64,000 bases of DNA from Bacteroidales bacterium UBA4893 (GTDB lineage Bacteria; Bacteroidota; Bacteroidia; Bacteroidales; P3). The notes below the pieces were generated by a model. That model worked only from the letters and a program-made list of their open reading frames with translations, was not told the DNA's origin and made no database searches. This document shows positions 47,084 through 56,165 of the stretch, one piece after another. The position numbers and the translations under genes were made by a program. The stretch covers positions 1-64,000 of the forward strand of contig DHCV01000025.1 in NCBI GenBank assembly GCA_002399025.1, read 5' to 3'. The first letter of the stretch is position 1, and each line of letters begins with the position of its first letter.

Positions 47084-47680
47084 TTAAAATTCTACTTTAG
47101 GGGCAGTCTCAGCACCTTTATCTGCAGCAAAATATGCTTTTTTATCGAACCCAAATATTCCTGCAATAATATTTGTTGGGAAACGTCTAATCTTTGTGTT
47201 GTAGTTATTTACAACATCTGCAAAGTTTTGTCTTTCCACTGCAATCCTATTTTCTGTTCCCTCAAGTTGTGATTGAAGCTCTAAAAAGTTTTGATTTGCT
47301 TTCAAGTCTGGGTATCTTTCAACAACAACCATTAATCTATCCAATGAAGACTTTAATGCTGTTTGGCTTTCTTGAAACTTATTCAAACTTTCCTGAGTTA
47401 AATTATTTGGGTCAACCTTAGTGTTTGATGCAATGTTTCTTGCTTGCACAACCTCCAATAATGTTTCTTGTTCGTGTGAAGCATAACCCTTTACAGTATT
47501 TACTAAGTTTGGAATAAGGTCTAATCTTCTTTGATACTGACTTTCAACCTTTGACCATTGTTGAGAACATGCCTCGTCTTTCTTTACTATTCCATTATAT
47601 GCAGGGATAGCTAAAAGAGCTAATAAAATAATAATTCCAATTATTACTCCAATACTTCCTAATCCTTTGATTGCTTTCAT
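47084..47680 (-). CDS. lemA: LemA family protein
   Basis: This 198-residue protein has an N-terminal membrane anchor (residues 8-28) and the LemA helical domain: DEACSQQWSKVESQYQRRLDLIPNLVNTVKGYASHE near 35-70, then YPDLKANQNFLELQSQLEGTENRIAVERQNFADVVNNYN near 120-160. Biochemical function is not settled. It lies directly after the TPM-domain gene, a pairing common across bacteria that suggests joint envelope function. Confidence 0.93.
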   Translation of the reverse strand: MKAIKGLGSIGVIIGIIILLALLAIPAYNGIVKKDEACSQQWSKVESQYQRRLDLIPNLVNTVKGYASHEQETLLEVVQARNIASNTKVDPNNLTQESLNKFQESQTALKSSLDRLMVVVERYPDLKANQNFLELQSQLEGTENRIAVERQNFADVVNNYNTKIRRFPTNIIAGIFGFDKKAYFAADKGAETAPKVEF

Positions 47681-47742
47681 AGATTTACTTTTTTTATTTG
47701 TTACTAATAATTTATTTGTTTATAATCTTATTCTCTAATTAA

Positions 47743-48996
47743 TTAGAAGCGACCACCGCCTCCACCACCTCCAGACAAGCCACCCCCAAAACTTCCACCA
47801 TTAAAGCCACCACCACCTCTACCAAAACCTGTTCCTCCAACAAATGCACCAGCTGTTTTAGGTATAACATAATCCTTAAAGCTTGAGTTATGACAATTCT
47901 TGCAAGTATATGTTTTTCTGCCTATCCCATTACGGAATTGATTCGCACTCTTAACAATATTATCCGACTCCATAAACATTGTTTTCCCTCCGCAGGAATC
48001 ACAAACTGAATATTGAGTAAAGGCATTATCAAAAGCAAATATATCAGTATTTCCACAATTATCACATAACCAAACATCATAATCTTTTGAAAAGACTTCT
48101 TCTTCAATGATTTGCTTTTTGCTTAAGTATTTATCATCGTCCTTTTCATTTAATTTATGCATATGATGACTGCATTTTCTACAATCAAACACCTTATTTC
48201 TCACCCTTGGCTTAAAGTATAGCCTATACCAAAGGAATAAGGTTATTAGCATTAAAGGAAAAATTATCCCTAAAAGATACCATACCTTTGCAGATTTTTT
48301 AAAAGAGTTGATCTTGGTTTCTTTTTGAGAAATATCATACTTAGAATGAGCAATAGAGGTAAAGATAAAAGCAAGGATAAGCAATAATAAAGTGATGAAC
48401 AAATATGTATAGATGTATGGAAGATAATCATATATAGTCTTGGGCTTTCTTTGTGTAAATCCTTCCCTTGTAAATTCTTCAATAATCAATCTGCTAATTT
48501 CATCAACAGCAGCAATCATACCATTATCCCAATCTCCTTTGCGAAAATAAGGAGCCATAATCCTATTGACTATTTGAGTACTCTTAGCATCAGTAATTGC
48601 TCCCTCCAATCCATAACCTGTGCGAATAAAGACCTCTCTTCTATCAACAATAAGCACAAGAACTAAACCATTATTAGATACTTTCTGTCCAACCTTCCAC
48701 TTTTCAAAAAGTTGCATTGAAACCTCTCTCGCATCCATTTCTCCTGAAGACTGAAGTGCAACAATTGCAACCTGTGCAGTTGTAACCTTTTCTAATGAGT
48801 CGAGCTTTTGATTTATAAGGTTGTATGCATTTTCTGAAAGGATATTATCTTGATTGGAGACATAAGAATTGGAAGTTGGTGATTTGATTGGTTTAATAGA
48901 TTCAAGTGAAAAACCTTGAGCAATAGTTTGATTACAAGTGAATAAAACTAAAAATAAAAGGCTAAGCTTAAGGGTTATATGAATATATTTCTTCAT
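47743..48996 (-). CDS. TPM-domain membrane protein with zinc-ribbon-like region and Gly-rich tail
   Basis: A signal peptide (ending TIAQ, about residue 27) leads into a TPM domain (residues 45-170; VGQKVSNNGLVLVLIVDRREVFIRTGYGLEGAITD). Two membrane helices follow (about 192-215, 238-258). A cysteine-rich region carries several CxxC pairs (CRKC, CDNC, CDSC, CKNC; 275-375). A glycine-rich tail (GGGLSGGGGGGG) closes it. Many TPM proteins end in such tails. The four CxxC pairs suggest two zinc ribbons. It is the first gene of the TPM-lemA unit; a minus-strand TATCTTTG lies at 49027-49034. Confidence 0.88.
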   Translation of the reverse strand: MKKYIHITLKLSLLFLVLFTCNQTIAQGFSLESIKPIKSPTSNSYVSNQDNILSENAYNLINQKLDSLEKVTTAQVAIVALQSSGEMDAREVSMQLFEKWKVGQKVSNNGLVLVLIVDRREVFIRTGYGLEGAITDAKSTQIVNRIMAPYFRKGDWDNGMIAAVDEISRLIIEEFTREGFTQRKPKTIYDYLPYIYTYLFITLLLLILAFIFTSIAHSKYDISQKETKINSFKKSAKVWYLLGIIFPLMLITLFLWYRLYFKPRVRNKVFDCRKCSHHMHKLNEKDDDKYLSKKQIIEEEVFSKDYDVWLCDNCGNTDIFAFDNAFTQYSVCDSCGGKTMFMESDNIVKSANQFRNGIGRKTYTCKNCHNSSFKDYVIPKTAGAFVGGTGFGRGGGGFNGGSFGGGLSGGGGGGGRF

Positions 48997-49090
48997 TAAA
49001 ATTTATAATTAAGTATTTTGAAGAGCAAAGATATAAAGAAAATTCTTAGTTTTGCAGATTGTTAGAAAGAAAATTTTATTATATAATTGT

Positions 49091-50029
49091 ATGAATACGG
49101 AAAAAGTAAAATGTTTAATCATTGGCTCAGGTCCTGCAGGCTATACTGCAGCAATTTATGCTTCTCGAGCTAATCTTAACCCAATTGTAATTGATGGCAT
49201 GCAACCTGGAGGACAGCTTACCATAACAACAGAAATAGATAACTTCCCTGGATATCCACAAGGAACAACCGGAACAGAAATGATGGAAGACCTTAAAAAA
49301 CAAGCTGAAAGATTTGGGACAAAGATTGTTAATGATGTGGTTACAAAAGTTGATTTTAATAAATACCCCCTAATTGTTGAAGCTGACTCAGGAAAGGTTT
49401 TTGAAGCCGAAACTGTTATTATTGCTACAGGGGCTTCTGCAAAATGGTTAGGGCTCGAATCGGAAGAAAAGTTTAGAGGATTGGGAGTTAGTGCATGTGC
49501 TACCTGCGATGGTTTCTTCTATCGCAATAAGGAAGTTGCTGTTGTTGGAGGTGGCGATACTGCATGCGAGGAAGCTTCCTACTTAGCTCACACTTGCTCA
49601 AAGGTTTATATGATTGTTAGGCGTGATGTTTTAAGAGCATCTGTTGCTATGCAAAAGAAGGTTCTTAATAATCCGAAAATTGAAATCCTTTGGAACCATA
49701 AACCAATTGAAATATTAGGAGATAACTCAGGAGTAACAGGAATTATGCTTGAAAACACAAAAGAAGGTGGATTGAAACAAATTGAGCTTGATGGAGTTTT
49801 CCTTGCAATAGGTCATCATCCTAATTCTGATATATTTGTGCCTCAAATTAATGTTGACGAACAAGGCTATATCATTACTAAGAGGGGAACAACCTTAACC
49901 AATATACCAGGAGTTTTTGCCGCAGGTGATATTCAAGACACAATGTATCGTCAAGCAATTACTGCAGCTGCAAGTGGTTGTATGGCAGCAATTGATGCTG
50001 AAAGATTTTTAAGCGATAAAGAAAATTAA
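49091..50029 (+). CDS. trxB: Thioredoxin reductase
   Basis: TrxB transfers electrons from NADPH via FAD to thioredoxin. The start at ATG 49091 (312 residues) is preferred because a -7 box (TAGTTTTG, 49048-49055) covers the upstream in-frame start. Motifs are FAD-binding GSGPAGYTAAIYASRA near residue 11, active-site CATCDG near 135, NADPH-binding VVGGGDTACEEA near 152 and the final GVFAAGDIQD near 275. Length and layout are standard. The porin gene follows after one base. Confidence 0.95.
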   Translation: MNTEKVKCLIIGSGPAGYTAAIYASRANLNPIVIDGMQPGGQLTITTEIDNFPGYPQGTTGTEMMEDLKKQAERFGTKIVNDVVTKVDFNKYPLIVEADSGKVFEAETVIIATGASAKWLGLESEEKFRGLGVSACATCDGFFYRNKEVAVVGGGDTACEEASYLAHTCSKVYMIVRRDVLRASVAMQKKVLNNPKIEILWNHKPIEILGDNSGVTGIMLENTKEGGLKQIELDGVFLAIGHHPNSDIFVPQINVDEQGYIITKRGTTLTNIPGVFAAGDIQDTMYRQAITAAASGCMAAIDAERFLSDKEN

Positions 50030-50030
50030 A

Positions 50031-51863
50031 TTGAAACTAAGGAGGACCGTTTATTTATTGGCAATTATTATTCTTGCTCCCTTTTTTAGCTTTTCTCAAG
50101 AAAATTTAGGGAAAGAGGGAACAATTACCATTGATACCGGTCTTTCTTATACTCGGTACACAACAATACCAACAAGACACCTACCCTTCCAATTGATTGA
50201 TAAATCTATTGATGGAATTAGGCATGTGAATGCTGTCAATAGGATTGAAAATATGTTTTATCAACAACTTTCAACTGACGGCTCACCACATAAGCCTCTA
50301 CTATTTCAATTACCCGATTTGCTTTCCTTTAATTATCAACCCAGCGTCTATGATGCAATAAGGTTTACAAGGGAGAATATTAAGTTCTTTAATGTCTATA
50401 AACCCTATTCCGAATTACGCTATTCCAATACTTTAAATACCTCTCGCTATTTCTCTGTAATTCACGCACAAAACATATATAAAAACATTCATTTAGGATT
50501 CCAATACGATGTCAATTACACTACCGGTTCTTTTGACAAGAGTCAAATCATGAATCAGTTCTTTAATGCCACTCTTCGCTTTAAAAACAGAAAAGAAACC
50601 TACGAAGGATATTTAGGATTCATTAGAAACAGAGCCTTACAGAATGAAAGTGGAGGCATTGCGTCCGATTCCTCCTTTTCGGTTCAAGAATATTCTTCCC
50701 TAAGTGCCTTTCCCGTAAACCTAAGCATGGCTTATTCTAAATGGAAGTCAATGGATGCTTTTTGGGTTCAAAAGTTCAATTTTGGGAAGCTTATAAAAGA
50801 TAGTTCATTCATTAGTAATCTTTCATTGATTCACGAACTCTCCTACTTTTCTAATGCAAGGCTATATGTTGATAATAGTCCTTTTGATGGTTTCTATCAA
50901 AATTTCTACCTCGATACATTATCCACAAACGATTCATTATCAACCCAACGCATACAGAACTCAATCTCTATTAAGAATGAGAAAAGAATACCATTTGAGA
51001 TTGGGATTAAGCACGACTACATTCTTTTTGCAGATACCATAAACGAAGAAAGAAGCTCTAATTTCACTCCTTTCCTTAATCTTGGAATTGATTTGAATAG
51101 GTTCAAACTTAACTTTAATGCTGAGTATATTATCTCAAATGGAAGATATAATAATGATTTCCAAATTGGGGGGAACCTTAGGTTTATGGATATTTACGCA
51201 AACATTAAGCTAATGAATAAAAGCGTGGATTATTTCTATAATCGCTACATGACAAATAACTTTAGATGGACAAATAATTTCTCTAAAACTCAGTCCTTTA
51301 ACACCAATTTGGGTTATAAGTTCAAGGAAAATCTAAGCATCAATCTCGGATATTTCCTAATTGATAATATAGTTTATATTGATAGCTATCTAAAGCCAAA
51401 TCAGACCGATAAATCAACTTCAATCCTTCAAGCATCCCTACTTCACAAGTTTAAGCTTGGGGTTTTTAATCTTACTGGGGTGATGTCAGTCCAAAAGCTT
51501 TCTTCCGAAGAAGCAATTAGGGTTCCGTTTTTTCAAGCAAAGCAAGGCATAAGCGTTAGTTTCAAGATGTTTAAGAAGAAACTTCATACTCAAGTTGGAT
51601 TTGATTTCAGGTACAACACTTCTTATTATGCCGATAGTTTTATGCCAGCAATGGGAACCTTTGTTCATCAGGACAAGGTCAAGATTGGCAATTACCTATA
51701 CACCGATTTCTTTGTTCAGGCACAGATTGATAGGGTAAAATTCTTTGTTGCCCTTTGTCATCCTTACGCAGGACTATTCGGAAACGAATACTACCTCACA
51801 CCACACTACCCTTCCGAAAAGCTAAACCTACGTTATGGAGTAACATGGATGTTTTTTGACTAA
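50031..51863 (+). CDS. Putative porin (Porin_10-like outer-membrane barrel)
   Basis: A TTG start at 50031 gives MKLRRTVYLLAIIILAPFFSFSQ, a proper signal peptide. No ATG start gives one, and AAGGAGG (50039-50045) lies just inside. The 610-residue protein has long series of amphipathic strands throughout (for example IHLGFQYDVNYTTGSF, ENLSINLGYFLIDN, LHTQVGFDFRYNTSYY) and ends in LRYGVTWMFFD. It fits the Bacteroidota 'putative porin' family. The substrate is unknown. It is placed one base after trxB, but a functional link is doubtful. Confidence 0.75.
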   Translation: MKLRRTVYLLAIIILAPFFSFSQENLGKEGTITIDTGLSYTRYTTIPTRHLPFQLIDKSIDGIRHVNAVNRIENMFYQQLSTDGSPHKPLLFQLPDLLSFNYQPSVYDAIRFTRENIKFFNVYKPYSELRYSNTLNTSRYFSVIHAQNIYKNIHLGFQYDVNYTTGSFDKSQIMNQFFNATLRFKNRKETYEGYLGFIRNRALQNESGGIASDSSFSVQEYSSLSAFPVNLSMAYSKWKSMDAFWVQKFNFGKLIKDSSFISNLSLIHELSYFSNARLYVDNSPFDGFYQNFYLDTLSTNDSLSTQRIQNSISIKNEKRIPFEIGIKHDYILFADTINEERSSNFTPFLNLGIDLNRFKLNFNAEYIISNGRYNNDFQIGGNLRFMDIYANIKLMNKSVDYFYNRYMTNNFRWTNNFSKTQSFNTNLGYKFKENLSINLGYFLIDNIVYIDSYLKPNQTDKSTSILQASLLHKFKLGVFNLTGVMSVQKLSSEEAIRVPFFQAKQGISVSFKMFKKKLHTQVGFDFRYNTSYYADSFMPAMGTFVHQDKVKIGNYLYTDFFVQAQIDRVKFFVALCHPYAGLFGNEYYLTPHYPSEKLNLRYGVTWMFFD

Positions 51864-51912
51864 TCAAACCTTATCCCTAAAGAGTTAAGCCTTAAAAAGC
51901 TTGAACCTAAGC

Positions 51913-52314
51913 CTATTTCTTTGTTTTCAATTCAGCCCTATAGAACTTAAGACCAACCATTTCCTTTTTCAATTTCCTTTCTGATTTGAAAGCAATCTTT
52001 TTAACCTTTATCCTACTTGGCTTACATTCCTCTTCTGTATCAAATCCTTCTGAGGTTAAGGAAAGACTGAATGTCCCAATACCATCTAATTTGACGTTAT
52101 AGCCCAATTTCAACTTTGTTATAATAATATTCGACAATCCTTTCAAAGCCCCGACCATATCTGCTTCAGTAAAACTGCTTGATTCAGAAATTTCTCTTGC
52201 CAAATCTTCAGTAGAAAAATGCCCTGCTGAAACTGCATTAGGATAAAACTTAGTTTGTTCAACTCCGTCTTTGTCAATAAATACTTTTTTAGTAATACTA
52301 TAGTATCTTCTCAT
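51913..52314 (-). CDS. HU-family DNA-binding protein (HU-like, extended form)
   Basis: This 133-residue protein has the long Bacteroidota HU variant. RRYYSITKKVFIDKDGVEQTKFYPNAVSAGHFSTEDLAREISESSSFTE occupies the first 50 residues. DMVGALKGLSNIIITKLKLGYNVKLDGIGTFSLSL follows, and a basic tail ends it. It should bind and bend DNA as a nucleoid protein. It is divergent from the B12 riboswitch, with array P4 in the shared gap. Confidence 0.85.
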   Translation of the reverse strand: MRRYYSITKKVFIDKDGVEQTKFYPNAVSAGHFSTEDLAREISESSSFTEADMVGALKGLSNIIITKLKLGYNVKLDGIGTFSLSLTSEGFDTEEECKPSRIKVKKIAFKSERKLKKEMVGLKFYRAELKTKK

Positions 52315-52516
52315 GATATAATATATTTTTATATTTTTTAATTTGCCATTAACTCAAATATCATTTCTTCAATTTTAAATTCTTTCTAAATTAATCCTTG
52401 ATTAAAATTTAAAATACTTGACATTAGGTTACAAAGATAAGAAAATAATTTCATTTAACCTCATTTTAATTTGATAAAATAAGAGAAAAATTTAATATAA
52501 TGGCATTATAAAATTA

Positions 52517-52597
52517 GTAAGGTGGCACCATACTTCCGTAGGGTGGCACGATACTATATGTAAGGTGGCACGATACTCGAGTAAGGTGGCACCTTAC
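52517..52597. repeat. Palindrome array P4: four units, 21-22-bp period
   Basis: Four GTAAGGTGgCAC(C/G)(A/T)TAC units have centres at 52525, 52546, 52568 and 52589 (spacings 21, 22, 21). The last unit is a perfect palindrome and is identical to units of array P3, 11 kb away; the others are near-palindromes. It sits in the divergent gap between the HU gene and the cobalamin riboswitch. Confidence 0.85.
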
Positions 52598-52749
52598 GAA
52601 ATTTAAACTTGATATAAATCAGCTAAAACCTAATAATGGTAAAGTGAAACTGCATTTGTCAAAATTTTATCAAGGATTAAACCCCAAAAAGATTATTTTT
52701 TTCACTCAGAATAGCCTTTATCTGAAAAATTATATTAATTTTGCTGCGT

Positions 52750-52911
52750 TATTGGTTCATTTTGGATTAAAAGGGAATTGGGTGAGAATCCCAAACAGTC
52801 CCGCTGCTGTAAGCTCCTTTAGTTTAGCAAGCATTAGTTCTTTTGCCACTGAATTTTTAATTGATTTGGGAAGGCAGAATGCTTGGGAGTAAGTCAGAAG
52901 ACCTGCCAATA
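52750..52911 (+). promoter_or_regulatory. Cobalamin (B12) riboswitch
   Basis: The conserved blocks of a cobalamin aptamer appear in order. These are GGTGAGAATCCC (about 52780), CAGTCCCGCTGCTGTAA (about 52796), GCCACTG (about 52847), GGAAGGC (about 52869) and the B12 box AAGTCAGAAGACCTGCC (52891-52907). TATTGG (52750) pairs with CCAATA (52906-52911) to close P1. A TAATTTTG box lies at 52736-52743. It precedes the TonB-dependent receptor, which it should repress when cobalamin is plentiful. No T-run terminator is seen before the ATG, so control of translation is likelier. Confidence 0.95.
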
Positions 52912-52957
52912 GTGTTTATTAACTTTTAAGTACTCTCGAGGAAAGAGGCTAAAAATT

Positions 52958-54970
52958 ATGATTAAAACGATTTTATCAAGCTTATTACTGTTTTCCCTAT
53001 TCCTTCCATCTGTTTTGGTGGGACAAACTCAAGATTCTCTTAAGACAATTCAGCTTAGGGAGGTTGAAATCACCTCAAAATCAATCAACGAGCAAGATTC
53101 TAAGCAATCATCTTCCACTTTAGATTCAACAATAATCAAAAAAATATCACTAAGCTCTGTTGGCGAAATGGCGAAGTATATTGCTGGGGTTAGTGTTAAG
53201 GATTATGGTGGTGTTGGTGGCTTAAAGACAATTTCGGTTAGGGGCTTGGGTTCGGGACATAGTGCTGTGGTTTACGACGGCGTTAGTGTTACTGATTTTC
53301 AGACTGGTCAAGTTGATTTAGGTAAGTTTTCTACTGGAAATATTAAGGCTGTCAATCTTTTCAATGGTCAATCCTTTTCTATGCTTCAAACTGCGAGAGC
53401 CTTAGCCTTTGCAAATGTTTTCTTAATTGAAACCCAAAAGCCTGTTTTCGATAGTTTGCAAAGGATAAAAGCTTCAATGAATGCCTCTTACGGTTCATTC
53501 AATTATGGGAATTTGGGTCTTAACATAGCATATAAAATAAATAATGTTTGGACCTCGTGGTTTGATTTTGATATTCAAAACACTAAGGGTAATTATCCTT
53601 ATTTGCTTCGTTATGGGAATAGTGAGAATGACTCTACATCAAAAGAAATTAGAAAGAACTCCGATTATTTTGGGTTTAGGGGTGAGTGGAATGCTCATGC
53701 AAGCTTTAATGGTAAGACTGATTTGAGGCTAAAGTCCTATTATTTCTATTCTGAAAGAGGATTACCTATGAGTACAACTCTCTATTACCTAAACTCTTCG
53801 CAAAGACTTTGGGATGAGAATTTCTTTTTGCAGAGTATTTTCACTCATAGGTTCAATTCAAGACTTTCTTACCGCAATCACGCTAAGGCTCTTTACTCTT
53901 TCTCCCATTTTCTTGACCCAAACACCTTGAATTCTTCTGGTTTCCAAAGCGATAAGTATTATCAAAGGGAGTACTATATTAATAATGTTGCCTCCTACTT
54001 GGTTATGAAGAACCTTAGTTTTGCCCTTAGCAATGATATTTTTTATAATAACCTCAACGCTTCATCTTCCTTCTATTCAAAGGCAAATAGGACTTCTTCA
54101 ATTTCGGCAATCAGCCTCCTATTTGACAATTCAAATCTACTAATTAATGCAAATCTCCTGCACAATTATGTTTTAGATTATGAGAACAAGGAAAGGACTC
54201 AAAAAACTCAAAGCCATTTCTCTCCTTTTCTTTCAATTGGTTACACATGGGAAGAAACCTTTACCCTAAGTGCCTTTTATAAGGATGTATTTCGAATGCC
54301 AACCTTTAATGACTTGTATTTTAACAGGGTAAGTTTTTCTTCCTTAGAGCCAGAAAAAGCAGAGCAATGGAATATTCACGCAGAGTTTTCTTGGAATTTT
54401 GGTGTTTTCAAAACTAATTTCCTTTCCCTATCTGTTGATGCTTATTATAATAATGTAAGGGATAAGATTATTGCTGTGCCTCAAAGAAACCTATTCGTTT
54501 GGTCAATCATAAATTATGGTAGGGTTGAGATAAAGGGTGTGGATATTCAGACTTCTTTCAGAACCTACCTTCCTTATTCTTTGGATTTGAACCTTAGGGC
54601 TACCTATTCCTACCAAAGTGCAACCGATGTTTCAGATGCTAACTCACTAACCTTTAATCATCAAATACCTTACACTCCTTTTCACTCCGGTTCTTTGTTC
54701 CTAAGCCTCACACATCCATTTATGGATATTGCCTACACTATTAATTTTGTTGGCAAACGATTCTCGCTTGCAGAAAACATCGATAGAAATATGTTAAAGC
54801 CTTTTCAGGATCATTCAATAACAATTTCTAAGGATTTCTTTTTGAAAAATAATAAGATAAATATAGGCCTATCTTGTCTTAATTTGTTTGGAGTGCAATA
54901 TGAGGTAGTTCGCAACTACCCTATGCCTCAAAGACAATTTCGTATAAACTTAAAATTAGATTTAAAATGA
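52958..54970 (+). CDS. btuB: TonB-dependent receptor, B12 uptake (BtuB-like)
   Basis: This 670-residue outer-membrane receptor has a signal peptide (ending VLVG or GQ, residue 22) and TonB-box-like segment IQLREVEITSK near 32. The plug domain (SSVGEMAKYIAGVSVKDYGGVGGLKTISVRGLGSGHSAVVYDGV near 63-106) leads into a 22-strand-type barrel ending FRINLKLDLK. The cobalamin riboswitch directly upstream and the BtuG-like lipoprotein overlapping its stop (ATGA) identify the cargo as B12 or another corrinoid. An inner-membrane BtuCDF transporter is not in this window. Confidence 0.9.
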   Translation: MIKTILSSLLLFSLFLPSVLVGQTQDSLKTIQLREVEITSKSINEQDSKQSSSTLDSTIIKKISLSSVGEMAKYIAGVSVKDYGGVGGLKTISVRGLGSGHSAVVYDGVSVTDFQTGQVDLGKFSTGNIKAVNLFNGQSFSMLQTARALAFANVFLIETQKPVFDSLQRIKASMNASYGSFNYGNLGLNIAYKINNVWTSWFDFDIQNTKGNYPYLLRYGNSENDSTSKEIRKNSDYFGFRGEWNAHASFNGKTDLRLKSYYFYSERGLPMSTTLYYLNSSQRLWDENFFLQSIFTHRFNSRLSYRNHAKALYSFSHFLDPNTLNSSGFQSDKYYQREYYINNVASYLVMKNLSFALSNDIFYNNLNASSSFYSKANRTSSISAISLLFDNSNLLINANLLHNYVLDYENKERTQKTQSHFSPFLSIGYTWEETFTLSAFYKDVFRMPTFNDLYFNRVSFSSLEPEKAEQWNIHAEFSWNFGVFKTNFLSLSVDAYYNNVRDKIIAVPQRNLFVWSIINYGRVEIKGVDIQTSFRTYLPYSLDLNLRATYSYQSATDVSDANSLTFNHQIPYTPFHSGSLFLSLTHPFMDIAYTINFVGKRFSLAENIDRNMLKPFQDHSITISKDFFLKNNKINIGLSCLNLFGVQYEVVRNYPMPQRQFRINLKLDLK

Positions 54971-56061
54971 AAAAAACAAAATGGATTTTAGCTTTTATCC
55001 TATTGGGATTAAACTTGGGATTTACTTCCTGCAAAGACGACACCGACAATGGAACAACGCCTACAACAACTCAAAACCTTCCAGAAGGAATATTTGTACT
55101 TTGTGAAGGAAATGATGGAATGAATAACTCATCCTTGATTCATTATAGCATTGGCACTAATGAAGTTATTGATATATTTGATAAGATAAATAATCAAGGC
55201 TTGGGCGATTTGGGAAATGATATAGAACTTTTGGGGGACAAGCTTTTTGTTGCGGCAAAGGGTTCAGCAAGTGTTAATGTTTTGAACAGCAAGACAGGAA
55301 AGCTTATTAAGAGAATTCCTATTCTTGATGAAAATGGTACAAATAGAAAGCCTTCACGCCTTTGTCAAAGTACTACAATGCTTTACCTGTGTACGATTGA
55401 TGGTTATGTTGTTGAGATTAATCCCCAAACTCTTTCCCTTGGGCGAAAAGTTAAGGTTGGACGTAATCCAGAAGATATTTGTTATTTGAATGGAAACCTA
55501 TATGTAACAAATTCAGGAGGCTTGGATTGGAACACTTCAGTTGGTTACGACAGGACTGTTTCTGTGGTTGATGCTCAAAGTATGACTGAAACTAAGAAGA
55601 TTGATGTTGGACTTAATCCTTCTTTCATTAAACCAATTGCGGAAAATACTATTGGATTAATTGTTAGAGGAAACTATAATGATGTCCCTACTTCCTTTTC
55701 TACAATTAATACTACAACCAATGAGGTTGCTACAACTACCAATGTGAACATGAGTAATTTTGATGTGATTGGAAATAATATTCTTTACGTTAATTATGAT
55801 TATATATCAATGCAAGCAAGTATTAAAACATATAATTATTTAACTAATACTTCTTCTGACTTTATCACTACTTCCGATATCTTACCTCAATTCATGAGTC
55901 CTTATGGTGTTAATGTTAACACGGCTTTCAATGAGGTTTATTTGACTGATGCAACAACTTATTCTACAAGTGGAAAGGTTTTTGTATTTGATTTGAACGG
56001 TAGTTTTAAATATTCTTTTGCAACAAGCAACATACCTTCAGTTAGTTTGAGGGTTGAATAA
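54967..56061 (+). CDS. btuG: Surface lipoprotein beta-propeller, BtuG-like (DUF5074/YncE type)
   Basis: The 364-residue protein has a lipoprotein signal (LGLNLGFTSC, Cys near residue 22). A series of seven or so propeller-like repeats follows (LLGDKLFVAAKGSASVNVLNSKTGKLIKRI, YLNGNLYVTNSGG, TVSVVDAQSMTETKKIDVGLNPSFI). In Bacteroides the propeller BtuG sits on top of BtuB and captures B12 with very high affinity. Overlap with the btuB-like gene and the shared riboswitch support the same role. The symbol is given by analogy. Confidence 0.8.
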   Translation: MKKTKWILAFILLGLNLGFTSCKDDTDNGTTPTTTQNLPEGIFVLCEGNDGMNNSSLIHYSIGTNEVIDIFDKINNQGLGDLGNDIELLGDKLFVAAKGSASVNVLNSKTGKLIKRIPILDENGTNRKPSRLCQSTTMLYLCTIDGYVVEINPQTLSLGRKVKVGRNPEDICYLNGNLYVTNSGGLDWNTSVGYDRTVSVVDAQSMTETKKIDVGLNPSFIKPIAENTIGLIVRGNYNDVPTSFSTINTTTNEVATTTNVNMSNFDVIGNNILYVNYDYISMQASIKTYNYLTNTSSDFITTSDILPQFMSPYGVNVNTAFNEVYLTDATTYSTSGKVFVFDLNGSFKYSFATSNIPSVSLRVE

Positions 56062-56091
56062 TTTATAAGCCCTAAAGCAAATATTAGTAAA

Positions 56092-56127
56092 TTTGATTAT
56101 TATTTTAAGTTATTTTGCATACTTTTG
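56092..56127 (+). promoter_or_regulatory. Likely promoter for the NSS transporter
   Basis: TACTTTTG at 56120-56127 matches the -7 box. A TTTG lies at 56092-56095 with a longer than usual 24-bp gap. The ATG is at 56166. Confidence 0.4.
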
Positions 56128-56165
56128 CAGAAGCTAATTCAAAGTAATAATCAAATTTCTTTTTT

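Noticed and set aside
49052..49090. Upstream in-frame start for trxB
   Set aside because: The ATG 49052 overlaps the -7 box at 49048-49055. TrxB homology begins after ATG 49091.
52640..52892. Plus-strand 82-residue frame over the riboswitch
   Set aside because: It is fully explained by the cobalamin aptamer sequence and resembles no protein.
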